A stretch of DNA of 64,000 nt from Meandrina meandrites (taxonomy: Eukaryota > Cnidaria > Anthozoa > Scleractinia > Meandrinidae). The position numbers and the translations under genes were made by a program. The stretch covers positions 9,837,001 through 9,901,000 of the forward strand of contig OY855912.1 in the NCBI GenBank assembly GCA_963693305.1. Reading direction: 5' to 3'. Shown in pieces: positions 1 through 13,300 of the stretch. The notes below the pieces were generated by a model. It was not told the DNA's origin. It did not search any database and saw only the letters and a program-made list of their open reading frames with translations. Position 1 is the stretch's first letter; each line of letters begins with the position of its first letter.

Positions 1-3000
1 CATAAATTTTCCAGAGGAATCCCAAAAGTTGAGCGTGTAGAGGTCTTGCAAGTCTTCCGCAGGGAAGGCAAAGATGGCGGTGAACGACAAGAGAGCATAG
101 AAGACCATGACGATGGCGAAGTCGGCGACGAAGAGCAACGTGACGCGTGACTTGTTTTTCATCGGTGTTATAAGGGATGGGATAGAGTGTTGGCACATGT
201 AAGAATACACACAAACTCCGAACAGATTGGGAAGCCCTAAAAAATTCGCCGCAGGAGTATCGTGTTCGACATTGCCTTTACTAATCTTCACCAGTGCAAG
301 TACAATCATCATGATGAAAGCTGCGGAAAGGAGAAGTAAATTAAACTAAATTTAGTTTGATACATCCCTGCACAGAGGAGTTGTGGCCTAATGGTTAGTG
401 CGCTGGAGTCCGGATCGAGTGGTCCGAGCTCGAGCCCTGGCCGGGGCACTGCGTTGCGTCCTGTCATAGTGCCTCTCTCCACCTAGGTGTATTACTAGTT
501 GTACCTCTCGGCAAGTGCCAACGAAATGGGTACGCCGGGGCTAACCCTGCAATGGACTAGCATCCCATCCAGGGGGGAGTAAAAATACTCCCAGTCGCTT
601 CACGCGACGGAAATCGGGATAAGCACCGGCCTGATGGCTTCTGGGCTCGAACGCAGACTTGAACTGTTTCACCTTTACATCCCTACATGAGAGCGAGTGT
701 GCAACCAACCGGCGCAAAGCTCAGGTCAGTCACTGCAGCTCGTGCAGTGTGCACTAACCAATTAGAGGAATCGTGCTCTTTTCCCAACCAATCAGGAGTA
801 GAACCTAACCCAATGGTGCCTCGGCAACGCGCGCTTTCCCGCGCTTGGAACCAATATGATATCATAAAGCTCTGATTCCTCTCTCCTCCGCAGAGGAGAA
901 GGGAAAGACGAAAAAATACAAAAATGAAAAATAGGGGGAGGGGAGGGGAGAGGAGGGGGGGGGGGGGACGACAGTATCCCCTGCGCTTCCTGCGCGCGCT
1001 TTCGTTTCCCTTCCGCTCCCCAGGCTCTGCGCGCTTACTTTTCACCTCTCCCCATTTCCCAGCCCGTACGAAAAGATAAGAGGCCTCTGCGGAGGAGAGA
1101 GCTCCGATAGGCTAATTATGTTTACTTATCACTTTTTACATTTTGTTAGTTTTTTTTTTGCTATTTAAATCATTTTGATTACATTATTTGCATTTGATTG
1201 GTCTTTCACTGCTATTGGTTTAAATTACGAAAGTCACAGAGCGGTTTTTCACTTGATTATCGAAAGTAATCGCGTTTGCTTTCGTTTCACATTACTACGC
1301 TTTGTGACTGGTTTAAAAATCTCGCACCACTTCCTCATCCAATCAGAAGTAAAACCAAAGCCAAATCGTGACTCGCTCAAACACGTTTTCCCGCGCTTCG
1401 CGTCGGCTTCATGCTTCCAGTTTTGATTGGTTCACTGGATTGTCTGTGTCCTTTGTGATTGGCCAGAGTGTTTACTTTGATTTGGTTTTACGACACTCAA
1501 CGGAAAACTGCTCTGATGACTGTCGATTGAGTAAACAAGTAAACCCGAAACTCACCTATCCATCTCATAGCTGTAGTAAATATCTGCAAGTATTTCGTCT
1601 TCTGTACATTGAAAAATGCAAATGGTCCTAACGTGACTGTAAAAATTGCCTGGAAAAAATCGAAACAACAGTCTAATTTCATCCACCTACGTTAGTAAAA
1701 ACTAGAAATTTGATTCTAAAATATCTGGCTGTGTTGAGGAAACAGCCTTGTATGCGTCTTTAACGGTATAAAATTTTTTCTTAGTTGGGGAAGCAGATCT
1801 TCATTAAGGTTGCTCCACAGGGCAATCATTTATGATTTTGTGCGCGCTGTTTAATATTATTTTAAATGCTGGTTTTCGCGTTCGTTTTGACTCCCAGTTT
1901 ACTTAAACGTATGAATGTAATAAGCAATTCTACAACAATCTCCGATAAAATAATGGCTTTTAGTCTTGAATCAAAACTGCCCAAGAAAATGATTTTTTCA
2001 GTATGTATGTGACTTTAAGTGTAATTTTCAAGTGTCTTTTCCCTCTGCGTAAAATTGATGACTTTCCTGAAGGCCCCTTTACACAGGCGATTTTTGTCGC
2101 GCCGAAGTTGCATCAAGTTTCGAAGAGTTTCGAAACTCCTGCGATATCGCGGCGATTTTATCGCCGCTAGATAACACACGGCAAACTCGCGGCGATTTCA
2201 TGGCGATTTTATCGCCGCGATATCGCAGGAGATTTCATGCAACTTCGGCGCGACAAAAATCGCCTATGAGCTTGTGTCAGATTGCGCGCGCAGATTCTGA
2301 AAGCTCAGGAAGCCACCTTACACCACTTGAAAAATTTGATTCTTATCGTCCAATCAGAACATCAAGAGTTCACCGAAAATTGTACGTCAGCTTGACGTCA
2401 TCAATGGCAACTTCCCTGACGAAAACCGCTGGTTGCTAAGCAACGTGACAAGTGTTATGACAGCCGTAGGCATTCTTGCACTACTCTCGTACAAGCGGTA
2501 TTTCCGGTTTGAGAACAAGAATCAGAGACCCTTCCGTTATGGATGGTCATGGATGCCTACCAAAAAACGATATAATAATAATCTTAATACTTACTAGAAA
2601 GATTCGATAGACATTGATTTGTGTAAGAGAACTCCAACAGGGTTTAGTGGTGGAAAAAGAAGAATCATTCCCACTCAACGATCCACTAAGAATGAAAACA
2701 AAACAAAACAAAAAATGTTATTATAAATAGGTCCGGCTCACAACAGCCATTCATACAGTTTTTGTTTCATGAGTAGCCAGCCATTTTGCAGCACAGGCAG
2801 GGCTGTGCTGTAAGGGTGCCTGGGTGCCTCAGGGGACTAACTTTTGCCTTTGGGTGACCAGATAATCTTATTTCTTTCATATAAGCTTTATGCTGGGCAC
2901 CCATGTAATTTTTCTTATTCTTAGCGCACAGCCTCGATAGGAACTGTAAAAATTGTTATTGGTGTCCTGCATGAGTACATGCAGTTGCAGGCACCCCAGC

Positions 3001-4269
3001 CTACTGTCCTGCCCACAAAACTAAAAGATAAAGTACCAGTATGTGTTAGAACAAACAGAACTTTTTGCACCCTACAATGTTAACCATCTCACCATGCAAC
3101 CTGAGTAAGGGACTTTGGAACAGCAGCTGCATAAATTGCCAAGTCGCCATAAAGGTACAGGGCTATACAGAAGTAGAACAGACGCACTCCAACTATATTT
3201 TATGAGACATAAAGAAGAGATGTATCAAGTTTGATGAGGCCTTGTTGTAAGGCTACGGACTTAATTAAAGATAATTTTATGTGAAGAGGCTTTTGAAACC
3301 TATTTAGCTTAGATCTAGAAAATCAGCTGTACCAATTGAAAATACTGGTACATGTACATGTATGTGCCAAGAAAGAGCCAGGGGTACAGATTCAGGGCTT
3401 GTGTTTTGAAGACTGAAGTAAAGATTTGCTTTGCACACAATTGAGAACTTACATTTACTGAAAAACATATTGGCCATTTGACCCTGTAAACAAAAGAATA
3501 CAAGCAACGATGATTAGAATACTGTTTATGTGACACAGACTCGATGTCGTTGCCTGAACACACTTTTCTTTCTTATGAGTCAGCACCAAGAACATGAGCT
3601 CTGGCCAAGTCCAGTGAGAAAGTCCACGATTCATGGACCTCCATTCAGTTAAGCTCAAATCTGTCGTTGGCCGATAATTGAAAATCAGCACTCTGCAAAT
3701 GCTCAAAAAATCTGACTTGGCAGGAGTTTGTTCTAGGTGCTGACCAAAGGAAAAGAAGACTTATTGGTTAACTGAATCAGCCACATTATTTTCTCCATTG
3801 CTCATTTAGAAACTGATTTTGTTTCAATGTATAACAAACATATATGGGAGGCACGGTGGCCTGATGGTTAGCACACAGGACCTCGGATTGAACAGCCTGT
3901 GTTCTTGAAGCCAAGGTCAAGGTCATTGTATTGTGTTCTTAAGCAAGACACTTTACTCTCATAGTGCTTCTCTCCACCCATGCACATGAACGGGCACCAG
4001 CGAAATAATGCTGGGGGCTGGCATCCCATCCAGGGGGGGATAGAAATACTCCTAGTCACTAATGCTGCAGGACCGGGATAAGCTCTGGCAGTATGGGCCA
4101 CTTGGTTCGGCACAGACTTTACCTTTTCTTTCCAACAAGTATGTGTAACCATGGGATACAGAGTAAAGGATACTCACCATTTCTACCTTCTTGGATATAT
4201 CGTAGAGGTGGTGTCTTAGATTGGCACTACTTTCAGTGTCTGCTAGACAAAAACAATATTAATATTAAT

Positions 4270-4327
<58 letters not shown>

Positions 4328-7300
4328 TTTCAGGGCTAAATAAATGTGAACAGTCACTAATTATAAAACTGTATGTAATATTTTATTAAATGAATATTAT
4401 TTAAATGGGTACAAAATGACAGGACTCTGACACCAATAAATGCAGGGGGAGGGAGTACTGAATTATATTAGTGACGGGGAGGTGCAAACGAGGACTTTTT
4501 TGGCCAGTTTAGAAAGTTTCTTGTTGACTTTTCAGTTGTTTGATAGAACATGATTTTTGGATAGGACTTTTTATTTTATTATTATTATTTTTTTTTTTTT
4601 GGGGGGGGGGGGGGGCGCGGGTGTCAATAAAAGCTGTACCCTACCATTCTTGATTTTATCTAAAACATTTTCATTTACAAGTTTAAATCATGAAAATAAT
4701 CATTCCTTCTATTTTTACTTACATTAACTGTTGGTTAACATCTGTTATATTAGAGATTTCCTTTACTTGAAACATTTGTACATTTTAAAGAGCAACCTAC
4801 ATCATCATAAACAGTGAGGCATTGGCCATTTAATAAATAACAGTTTAAATTTGAAATGTGACAGAGTTATGTGGCTGATGATGATGATGTGCACTAACTT
4901 ACTAATTAATAGTGGCTCCTCTTCTTCAGAGTTAAGTGATTCATCATGGGATACATGCACATCTGCTCCACTTGTAGCAACAACTGAAGAACTTAAATCA
5001 GAAGGACGTATCTACAGGAAAAAGAAAAAGAAAATTCCACATGAGACAATCAAATTATGTCACTCACTGTCAGATCAACTTAAGAGACATGTCGAGAAGA
5101 TACCCTTGAACCTCTTAATATGGACAGCAAAGGAGCAGAATGGAGTGTCCATATTATATGGAGGTTCTGTGTAATTTATACAGGTAGACATATATATTTG
5201 TATATGAATGGTTTCTCGATCTGGGTCCTGAGTAAACTGTCCATAATAGTAAAAATAAATAATAAATATGGTGGATCCCAGCACCTTTAAAAGCATAAAG
5301 TTTCTTTGTTTTCTTGTCTATATACTGTCATAATGTACCACCTTGGCAAGGGGGGGGGGGGGGGGGGGGAGGGGGGGCACCAGAGATGGGGTCAAACTTC
5401 TGCATTTATTTGGGTTTCCAAAAGTGGGCCACACTTCACAGAGGGGGCTTATTAGAGGGGAAACTGAAAGAAAGAGGGGTCTTATAGAGCTTTATGGTAT
5501 ACAATGTAGCTGAAAGATATGAAGTATACATCAAATTGAAGAAATGTGTGAAAAGCATAAACCATGAATGATATGATCCAATGGTATTTTGGGTAGACAA
5601 CATTAGTAAGCTTAGTACTAATTGCCTTTCATTGACAACGAAGATATTTTCTTTCATTAAGAGTCTTAAGAGCATGCATGATTTGTGCAAACTGTCTTAT
5701 TATCATGCTTATTCTGTCACAGACAATAATTTTTCCCATTTCTCAATAAACATTTGGGTGGCATTGTTCATGGTTTATACTTTTTATGGGTCAATGATTC
5801 TTCAATCAGGTGTATCTTTGATACATGCATGTATCATTTCCGATTCCATCAACAAAATAATATAATATGGTTCTACTTCCATTCGATGGACAAACATCCC
5901 ATCCAGGGGGGAGTAGAAATACCGGTACTCCTAGTCACTTCATGCTATGGAAACCAGGATAAGCTCCAGCCTGATCGCCCACTAGGCTCAAATGTAGACT
6001 TAACCTACCCTACCCCTACTCCATTAATTAATAAAAATAATAAGATAATTAACATGGTGCATACTTACTGACAAACTCTTTTCTCTATCTCTAAGCCTTA
6101 AAACAGCATTAGCAGCAGCCATTGCTTCCACCATAAATGTAGCTGTTATAAAACTGAAAATATAATGATTATTAATAATGATAAATCACCAGGATTTACT
6201 ATTTATTATTTTAACAGTGCTACTCAATTCCTCCTGGGTGCTGCCACCTTATGAATCCCGCTTCCCACCTTCTCTTTTCCCACCTCCTATAGAGTATCTG
6301 CCCATTTAGGGACCAGTCATTTTTTTTATAGAGAGGAGGGCGGGGAAGGGAAAAATATATCAAAGATAAAAATTTCTTAGACTGTTCACAGTTCCCTATT
6401 TTTCCGTGAAGTTACACAGATCAATTGTCGAGTTTGAGGGGTTGCCATCTTGATTTCTTTATGCGAGGGAAAACTGGGGAGAGTACAAAATGCCTGTGGG
6501 TGGATACTTTGCTCTCATATAGTGCCTCTCTCCACCCAGGTGTATAAATGTGTACCGGCAAATTTACTGCTGGGGGTAGGTTAACATTTGTGTCCGCAAA
6601 AAATGTGTGGGGGAGTAGAGATACTCCTAGACGCTTCATGCTACGGAAACCGGGATAAGCTCCAGCCTGATGGGTCCACTAGGCTCATATACAGACTTTA
6701 CCTTACCTTACATTACCTTACCTATTGAAAAGATAGTTATATTTTGTATGTATTTTTTTATGTTTTCGTCCTCACACTTGTAGCTTTTACTCAAGACTCA
6801 AATGAGCCGTCCAGCTGAGAAAAATTTTACAGTGAAACAAACTCAACCGGGGCCACCCAATGTTTTTTAGTCAATCACAAGACCAGTTTAGAATAAAAGA
6901 ATTGGGCTTCCTTCACCAGCAGTCTAACCACAGTAAGGGGCAAATTTAACTACTGATGAACAAACTCCAATTCTTTTGTTCTGAGTGGGTGGCCCCGGTT
7001 GAGTTTGTTTTACTGTAAAAACATCACATTGCACTTATCTACAGGCTTGAGCAATTTTAAGAACTTGTAAGCTGTTTATTGACCCTCACATGAGTGTCAT
7101 GTGAATACATTGGGCCATTCCATTTAATATCCGCACCCCCCCCCCCCATTGAGGAGTAAGGAAATCCTAGGGGGAGGGGGGGGGGGGGTCTTCAGCAGTT
7201 ATTTCTGATCATTTCTGAGGGGGTAGCCATGTCGGTACCTTTGAACTTTTTTTATGTTTCTGAAGGGGGACATGTGTCGGCACTCTTTTGATAAAAAAAT

Positions 7301-10300
7301 CTGAAAGGGGTCTTCAAATGTTATTTCCGAGGGGGTTGAGACCAAATATCCTCAATAGGTGGGGGTGCAGATATTAAATGGAATGGCCTTTTAAATGGAA
7401 TGGCCTTGGAATGCCTTCAGGAGAAGACAGTCACACATGCACAATGAATATTCGTGATTGTCTAGGACAATAGGTATCCTTGTGTGTTTACGAGTGTAAG
7501 AATGCTCTGAAATACCTGTTTAATCTTCGTACAATCAAAAACATGACTCTACCCGATGTATTTTACTTACCTCATAAAACACAAAACGCCGGTGAGTACT
7601 ACTGCGACCAGCCAGCCGGCATTTGCAAAAGCCTTGGGCATGGTCAAAGCTCCAACGCCGATAATTAAATTGAAAACATATATAAAGGCAACCTGATTTG
7701 AAAAAGGAGAAAAGCAAACGATTGTTCATAAGTTTGATGGTAAAAATTGTAGCTTCCGTAAGCTGGTCTTTTAATAAACAAAAAAAACCGTGCAAAGCAC
7801 GTTAAAGAACTGTTTGATACAATAAACTGAAAAACTCAAACTCGCGCTGTCTTCCCCAAAACGTTCCATGTGCGAATACTCAGGGGAATCGTCACGTGAC
7901 TACAACCGGAAGTAAAAAACCGGATGTGACAACGGTAGCCACACCGGCCCCTAAATGGGACTGTAAACAACAGTCTCATTTACATACACAAGTACAAGAG
8001 CTACCGTCTATAACTAAGGCAAATACACAATTCATAATAACTCAAATAGCTGTTCGGAATGTTCTCAACTGTTCAAAGTCATCTTTCCATAGTTCAATTC
8101 GATTCTTTAAGTCACAATAAATCATTTGAACTGATTGATTAATCTAGGCTATTCAGTCCATTTCCAGCAAACATAACTTGGTCACTGGGCGCGTAAGTAT
8201 GGTGGTGCCTTCTTTGTTCACTGGTTCTCCCTTACGCTGTCGTTTGGCGCGCATCGCCACAGTACAACTGGTCTTCACTCTTACTGTGCGCACTAATCCA
8301 TCTCGACTAGGCATAACCTCTTCGATTCTTCCAAGTGGCCACTTGCCTCTAGGGAAGGATTCATCTGCTAATAAGACTAAATCACCGACCTCTAAGTTTC
8401 TTCTCGGTGCGTTCCATTTCTTTCTTTCTAACAAGGTTGGCAGGTATTCACTCGTCCATCTGCGCCAGAACAAATTAGCCAAATATTGAGCTTGCCTCCA
8501 AGCGCGTCTGTAGCTGAAGTCATCTTTGTCAAATATTCCTGGTGGTAAGCCTGGACAGGGACGCAGATGCAACAAATGGTTAGGGGTCAGTGGCTGCTCG
8601 TCTAAGGGGCTGTCACTGTTACGAGTGAGAGGTCTGGAATTCAGGATGTTTACCGCCTCTGCCATAACAGTCGAGAGTACTTCATCTGAGACTAGCTGCT
8701 CCTTTAAAATGGCCTTTAGGATCTGCCGCACAGAACGTATCATCCGCTCCCACACACCGCCCATATGGCTCGCTGAGGGTGGGTTGAAAATCCATTCAAT
8801 CTTCTTCTGTCCACAGAAGTTGTTAATCTTGTGCTCATTCCACGCTTCCACGGCTTCTTTCAGCTCCTTGTCTGCCTTTGTGAAGTTGCTACCCCGATCA
8901 CTTCTTATCTGCTCTGGATACCCACGAACACTAATGAATCTTCTAAGCGCATTTATCATCGAATCTGTGTCTAAGGAGTGGGCTATCTCAATGTGCACTG
9001 CACGTGTTGTCAAACAGGTGAAGAGGCACCCATACCTCCTGACTCGGGATCTACCTTGCTTTACTTCGAGCGGTCCGAAATAGTCGATGCCAACATACGT
9101 GAAAGGTGGCTTGTCAGGAATAAGCCGATCTTCTGGTAAACTTGCCATGAACTGTTCTCCTGGACATGCTTTTCTCTGCCGTTGACAGTTCATGCACTTT
9201 CCTATCACACGCCGTACTGCCGACCTCCCCTTCACTATCCAGAATGTCTCTCTTAAAGACGATAAGACAGATTCTTGGCCCATATGACCCAAGCTTTCAT
9301 GGCACTGCTTGATAATGAGATCTGTCACCTGATGCTTGTAAGGGATGATAACAGGGTGTTTCTTCTCATAACCAACAGGGGCATTGCCTAGTCGACCTCC
9401 GACTCTCAACAGGCCTTCTTTTAGCTGCGGATTCAGCTGACGTATTGATGCTCCCGCCTTCCGAAGAATCTTCTTTGGGTGACCGTTGTCCTCACAACAT
9501 TCTGTTGCTGAAAGTACATTTAAGACCTCTGGAAAAGCTACTTCTTGAACGCGTCTGAGAACTTCCATTTCAGCCGCTTGGAGCTCTGCCACTGTCAAAT
9601 GGCCGCATTTCATCAATGGCATTTCACTGGAGTCGACTGGAGAATCATTTACGATTCCAGCGTTCTTTCTCAACTTAACTTTGACTCGAAGGTACTGTTT
9701 GTAGCGCAGCAACCATGCAATAGCGCATTTCAACTTCCACCAACAAGAGTAGTACGAAAGCAAGTCATCCACAACATTACTTTGGAGAGCGGAAGCATAA
9801 ATCTGAGCCTCCTTTCTTATTTCTGGATCTCCATCTTCTAACACTGGAATTTCAATCATTTTTGGCCAGTGGCTCTCGTTTTCCCACAAGAACTTGGGAC
9901 CTTTTAGCCAACGATCATTCTTGAACATGGCATCTATCTTCAGTCCCTTTGAACTGTCATCAGCAGGGTTGTCATCTCGGTTTACGTACTTCCACTCAGA
10001 GGGTTTAGACCCATTGTGTATCACTGTCAGGCGATTAGACTCGAATGTATGGAATCGCTTTGATTCATTGTTGATGCACTTCAACACGGATGTCGAGTCA
10101 GTCCAGTAGTGAACTTGGTCTATTGTCATGTCCAATTCTTCTCGAATAATCTTGGAGAGCTTTACCGAGATAACAGCGGCTGTAAGTTCCAATCTTGGAA
10201 TTGAAATTTCCCGTAGAGGAGCCAATCTTGCCTTCCCCATCACAAATGCACAGTGAATTTGGTCAGTCACATCTTTCAAACGGAGGTATGCAACGGATGC

Positions 10301-13300
10301 ATATCCTTGACGAGAAGCATCTGAGAAGAGGTGTAATTGTACTTCTTTAACTTCGCCGAATTCCTTTGGCTTGAAACAACGGTCTACTTGTATTTCTTGC
10401 AGTTTGGGGAGATCGTCTAGCCAGCGCTTCCACTGTCCTTTGTCTGCTTCATCCAGAGGATCATCCCAGCCTAGCCTCTTTCTACTGAGTGTCTGCAAGA
10501 GCAACTTTGCCTTCATGACATATGGAGCGATGAATCCCAACGGATCAAAGAGGGAATAAACAGCTGACACTATACCTCTGCGTGTCATTGGTTTCTGGTT
10601 TACTGAATGCAGTATCTTCTCCAAGACCTCCCACACAAACTTGTCCTCCTCTGTATTCCACTTGAGGCCAAGTGCACTCTCTGTAGGAAGTTTTTCAAGC
10701 TCTAAATTAACCACTGATTTGGCTCTTTCAGACTCTGGAATCGTCGCGAGCAATTCTCTGTCATTACTGTACCACTTCGTCAAACGGAATCCACCTTTCT
10801 CTAGCAATTTGCGCAACTGACTGGCTAAACCGACAGCCTTCTCTGTGGTGCCTGTCGACTTCATCATGTCATCTACATACATGTTGTGCTTCACTGTCTC
10901 CACCACTTCTGCATCGAACTCCTCCTGATGCAACTGGGCTGTCTTCCTTAAGCAGAAGTTAGCAACACTCGGTGAAGACGTTGCTCCAAACAAATGTTTC
11001 ACCATTCGATACTCTTCCATCTCTTTTGTCAAGTCTCCATTTGGCCACCATAAAATCTTAGAGAGTCACAATCCTTTGGGTCTACCAAAACCTGATGAAA
11101 CATTGCTTCTATGTCAGCGACCATTCCAACAGTTTCTTGTCTAAACCGACTTAAGACACCCACAAGTTGATTCGTTTGATCCGGGCCCTGCAGCAGCTGG
11201 TGATTTAAAGATGTCTGCCCGAACTTTGCTGCACAATCATAAACCACTCTCACTTTGTCGGGCTTTAAAGGATGTGTAACAGGGTGATGGGGTAGGTACC
11301 ACACTGGTCTGTCCTTTACTTCCAGCTCTTCTTTGGGGACCTTTTGGGCGTGGCCGTTTTCAATGTAATCAGTCATTGTTGTCTTGTACTTCTCGTACAA
11401 AGCTTCATCTTTTAGAAGTCGTTTCTTCAGAAGGACTCCTCTTCTTTCTGCTACTATCCTGTTGTTAGGTAAGAAGGGTGGATCATGTCGCCATGGCAGG
11501 GCAACCTGAAAGTGCCCATCGACCATCTTAAGTGTTTTCTCCATAATTTCTAAGGCCCTCTTGTCTTCCAATGATTCACACACTCGTGTCTCAACTTCAG
11601 AGCTTTCAAAGTCTGTCTTCCAGAGTCTCTCCAACTGTTGGTTCAGCTCCTCATTTTGAGCTTGACGTTCAGTTTCATCTGTTTGTAACTGATTCTCGTT
11701 TTCACTGCAATCAGGTCCTAGTTCTAGGCCACATCCTTCGTCTGCAACATGCACCTTGACAACATCTCCATTGTCCAACATTTCAGAAAACACAACACTG
11801 TCTTTGGAACCATCACAGAGAACAGAATCTTCAGATTCCAATACCCTGGTGCAGACAACAGAGCTCTCTCCCTCACGCAAGAAGTTGACTAAGCGTTCAG
11901 AATTGCAGCTTTCTCCTCCAACAGGACCTATCACAGTCCACCCCAGACTGTACCTCACTGCTACCGGTTCACCTTCTCTACCAGTACGGCACTCCAATGG
12001 CAAGAACAAACTTGGATTGTCTTTGAGCCCAACAACTAACATGACACTTTCAATGTCCAATTGTCGTAAATCAACATCATGCAAATGTGGCCAATGTTCA
12101 AGGTCTTCCTTCTTGGCTATACAGCTTTCAGTAATTGGCATATGCTTAACTGTCCTAACCTTCGGGAGCTCCACTATAACTGATTCATCCATTGACATCA
12201 CTATCAGGTCTACTTGTTGACTCTCTACCCTGGTTGAGCCTGTTATCCCGGACAAAGTGAAATCCAACTTGGTGCCGCTTACACCTAGGCTCTCTTTCAA
12301 GCTTTCATGGCAAAGAGTAATTTCTGAGCCACTGTCCAACAAGGCATATGTTTCAACGGGTATTGAATTACCATCTTTAGCCAGGACCTTGACTGGAACA
12401 ACACTAAGACAGACCCGCTCGCCGGCCCCAGTTGCAGCAGTCACAGCACTTCTCTCACTAGTCACTCCACTAGTGTCACTGCTGGTATTAGTTCCTGTCA
12501 CTCTTTCCCTCAACTGGTCATCATTAGCGCTTGGAGGGCTCGGATTTTCTGCAGGGGGATGCAGTAGTGTGTTGTGACTCTGGTTGCATCCATCCACTTG
12601 GCATTTGAACTGAGTTTTGGGGCAGTCTCTTGCAAAGTGTCCACTATGTAGACACTTGATACAAAGGTTTTGGTCCCGCACCACCTTCCATTTGTCTTGA
12701 TGAGGCTGATTCTTAAATTTGTCACACTTCCACAGTCTGTGTTGACCGCGACACACACTACAAGCTGGCAATTTCTGGCTCTGTTTGCCAGGCCCTTTCT
12801 GACCTTGGACACCTCCAAATAGTGTAGTCCATTTCTGAGCACCTCGACCTTGTGGATCCTTCCGTTTTGCACTGTCCCTTTCTTTCGAAGGACTGGGAGT
12901 TAAATCTTCTCCAAACTCATTGTTAACAAGCGCAGCTCTGTCCTTTAAGTGCTGCAAGAAATCTGCAAACTTTGGTCTTGATCCATGTGAAATAATTCTT
13001 CCTGCGCATTCCGTCCACTTAACTCTCATGAACAGTGGGAGCTTCTTATTTAGTTCCCTCAATGTATTTGTGTGATTCAAATCACTGACATATTCAGGCC
13101 CCATGCCTGACAGTGTCCTATTGGCTACATCTAAATGGCGGGCAAATGCAAGTAAACTTGCTCCATCTGCTTGCTTCAGTGGGGGTAGGCTCTCCAATTT
13201 CCTAATGTGTGCTTTGGCTATGATGTGAGGGAGACCAAAATTCTCACGTAATGTACTCTTGGCAGCATGATAACCTTCATCTACAGGCAAGTTCACACAG

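Noticed and set aside
376..450. Possible genuine tRNA gene
   Set aside because: A-box and B-box resemble a tRNA, but the same head recurs with a shared 300-bp body in many copies, so it is a SINE head.
4851..5174. 107-codon plus-strand frame
   Set aside because: The opposite strand carries TMEM104 exon 4 with correct splice sites; the plus frame has no homology.
8526..9083. 185-codon plus-strand frame
   Set aside because: Antisense of the integrase coding region; no independent features.
11029..11032. Four-base frame overlap as a programmed start-stop junction between gag and pol
   Set aside because: The junction cuts through a conserved RT block; a one-base loss upstream explains it.
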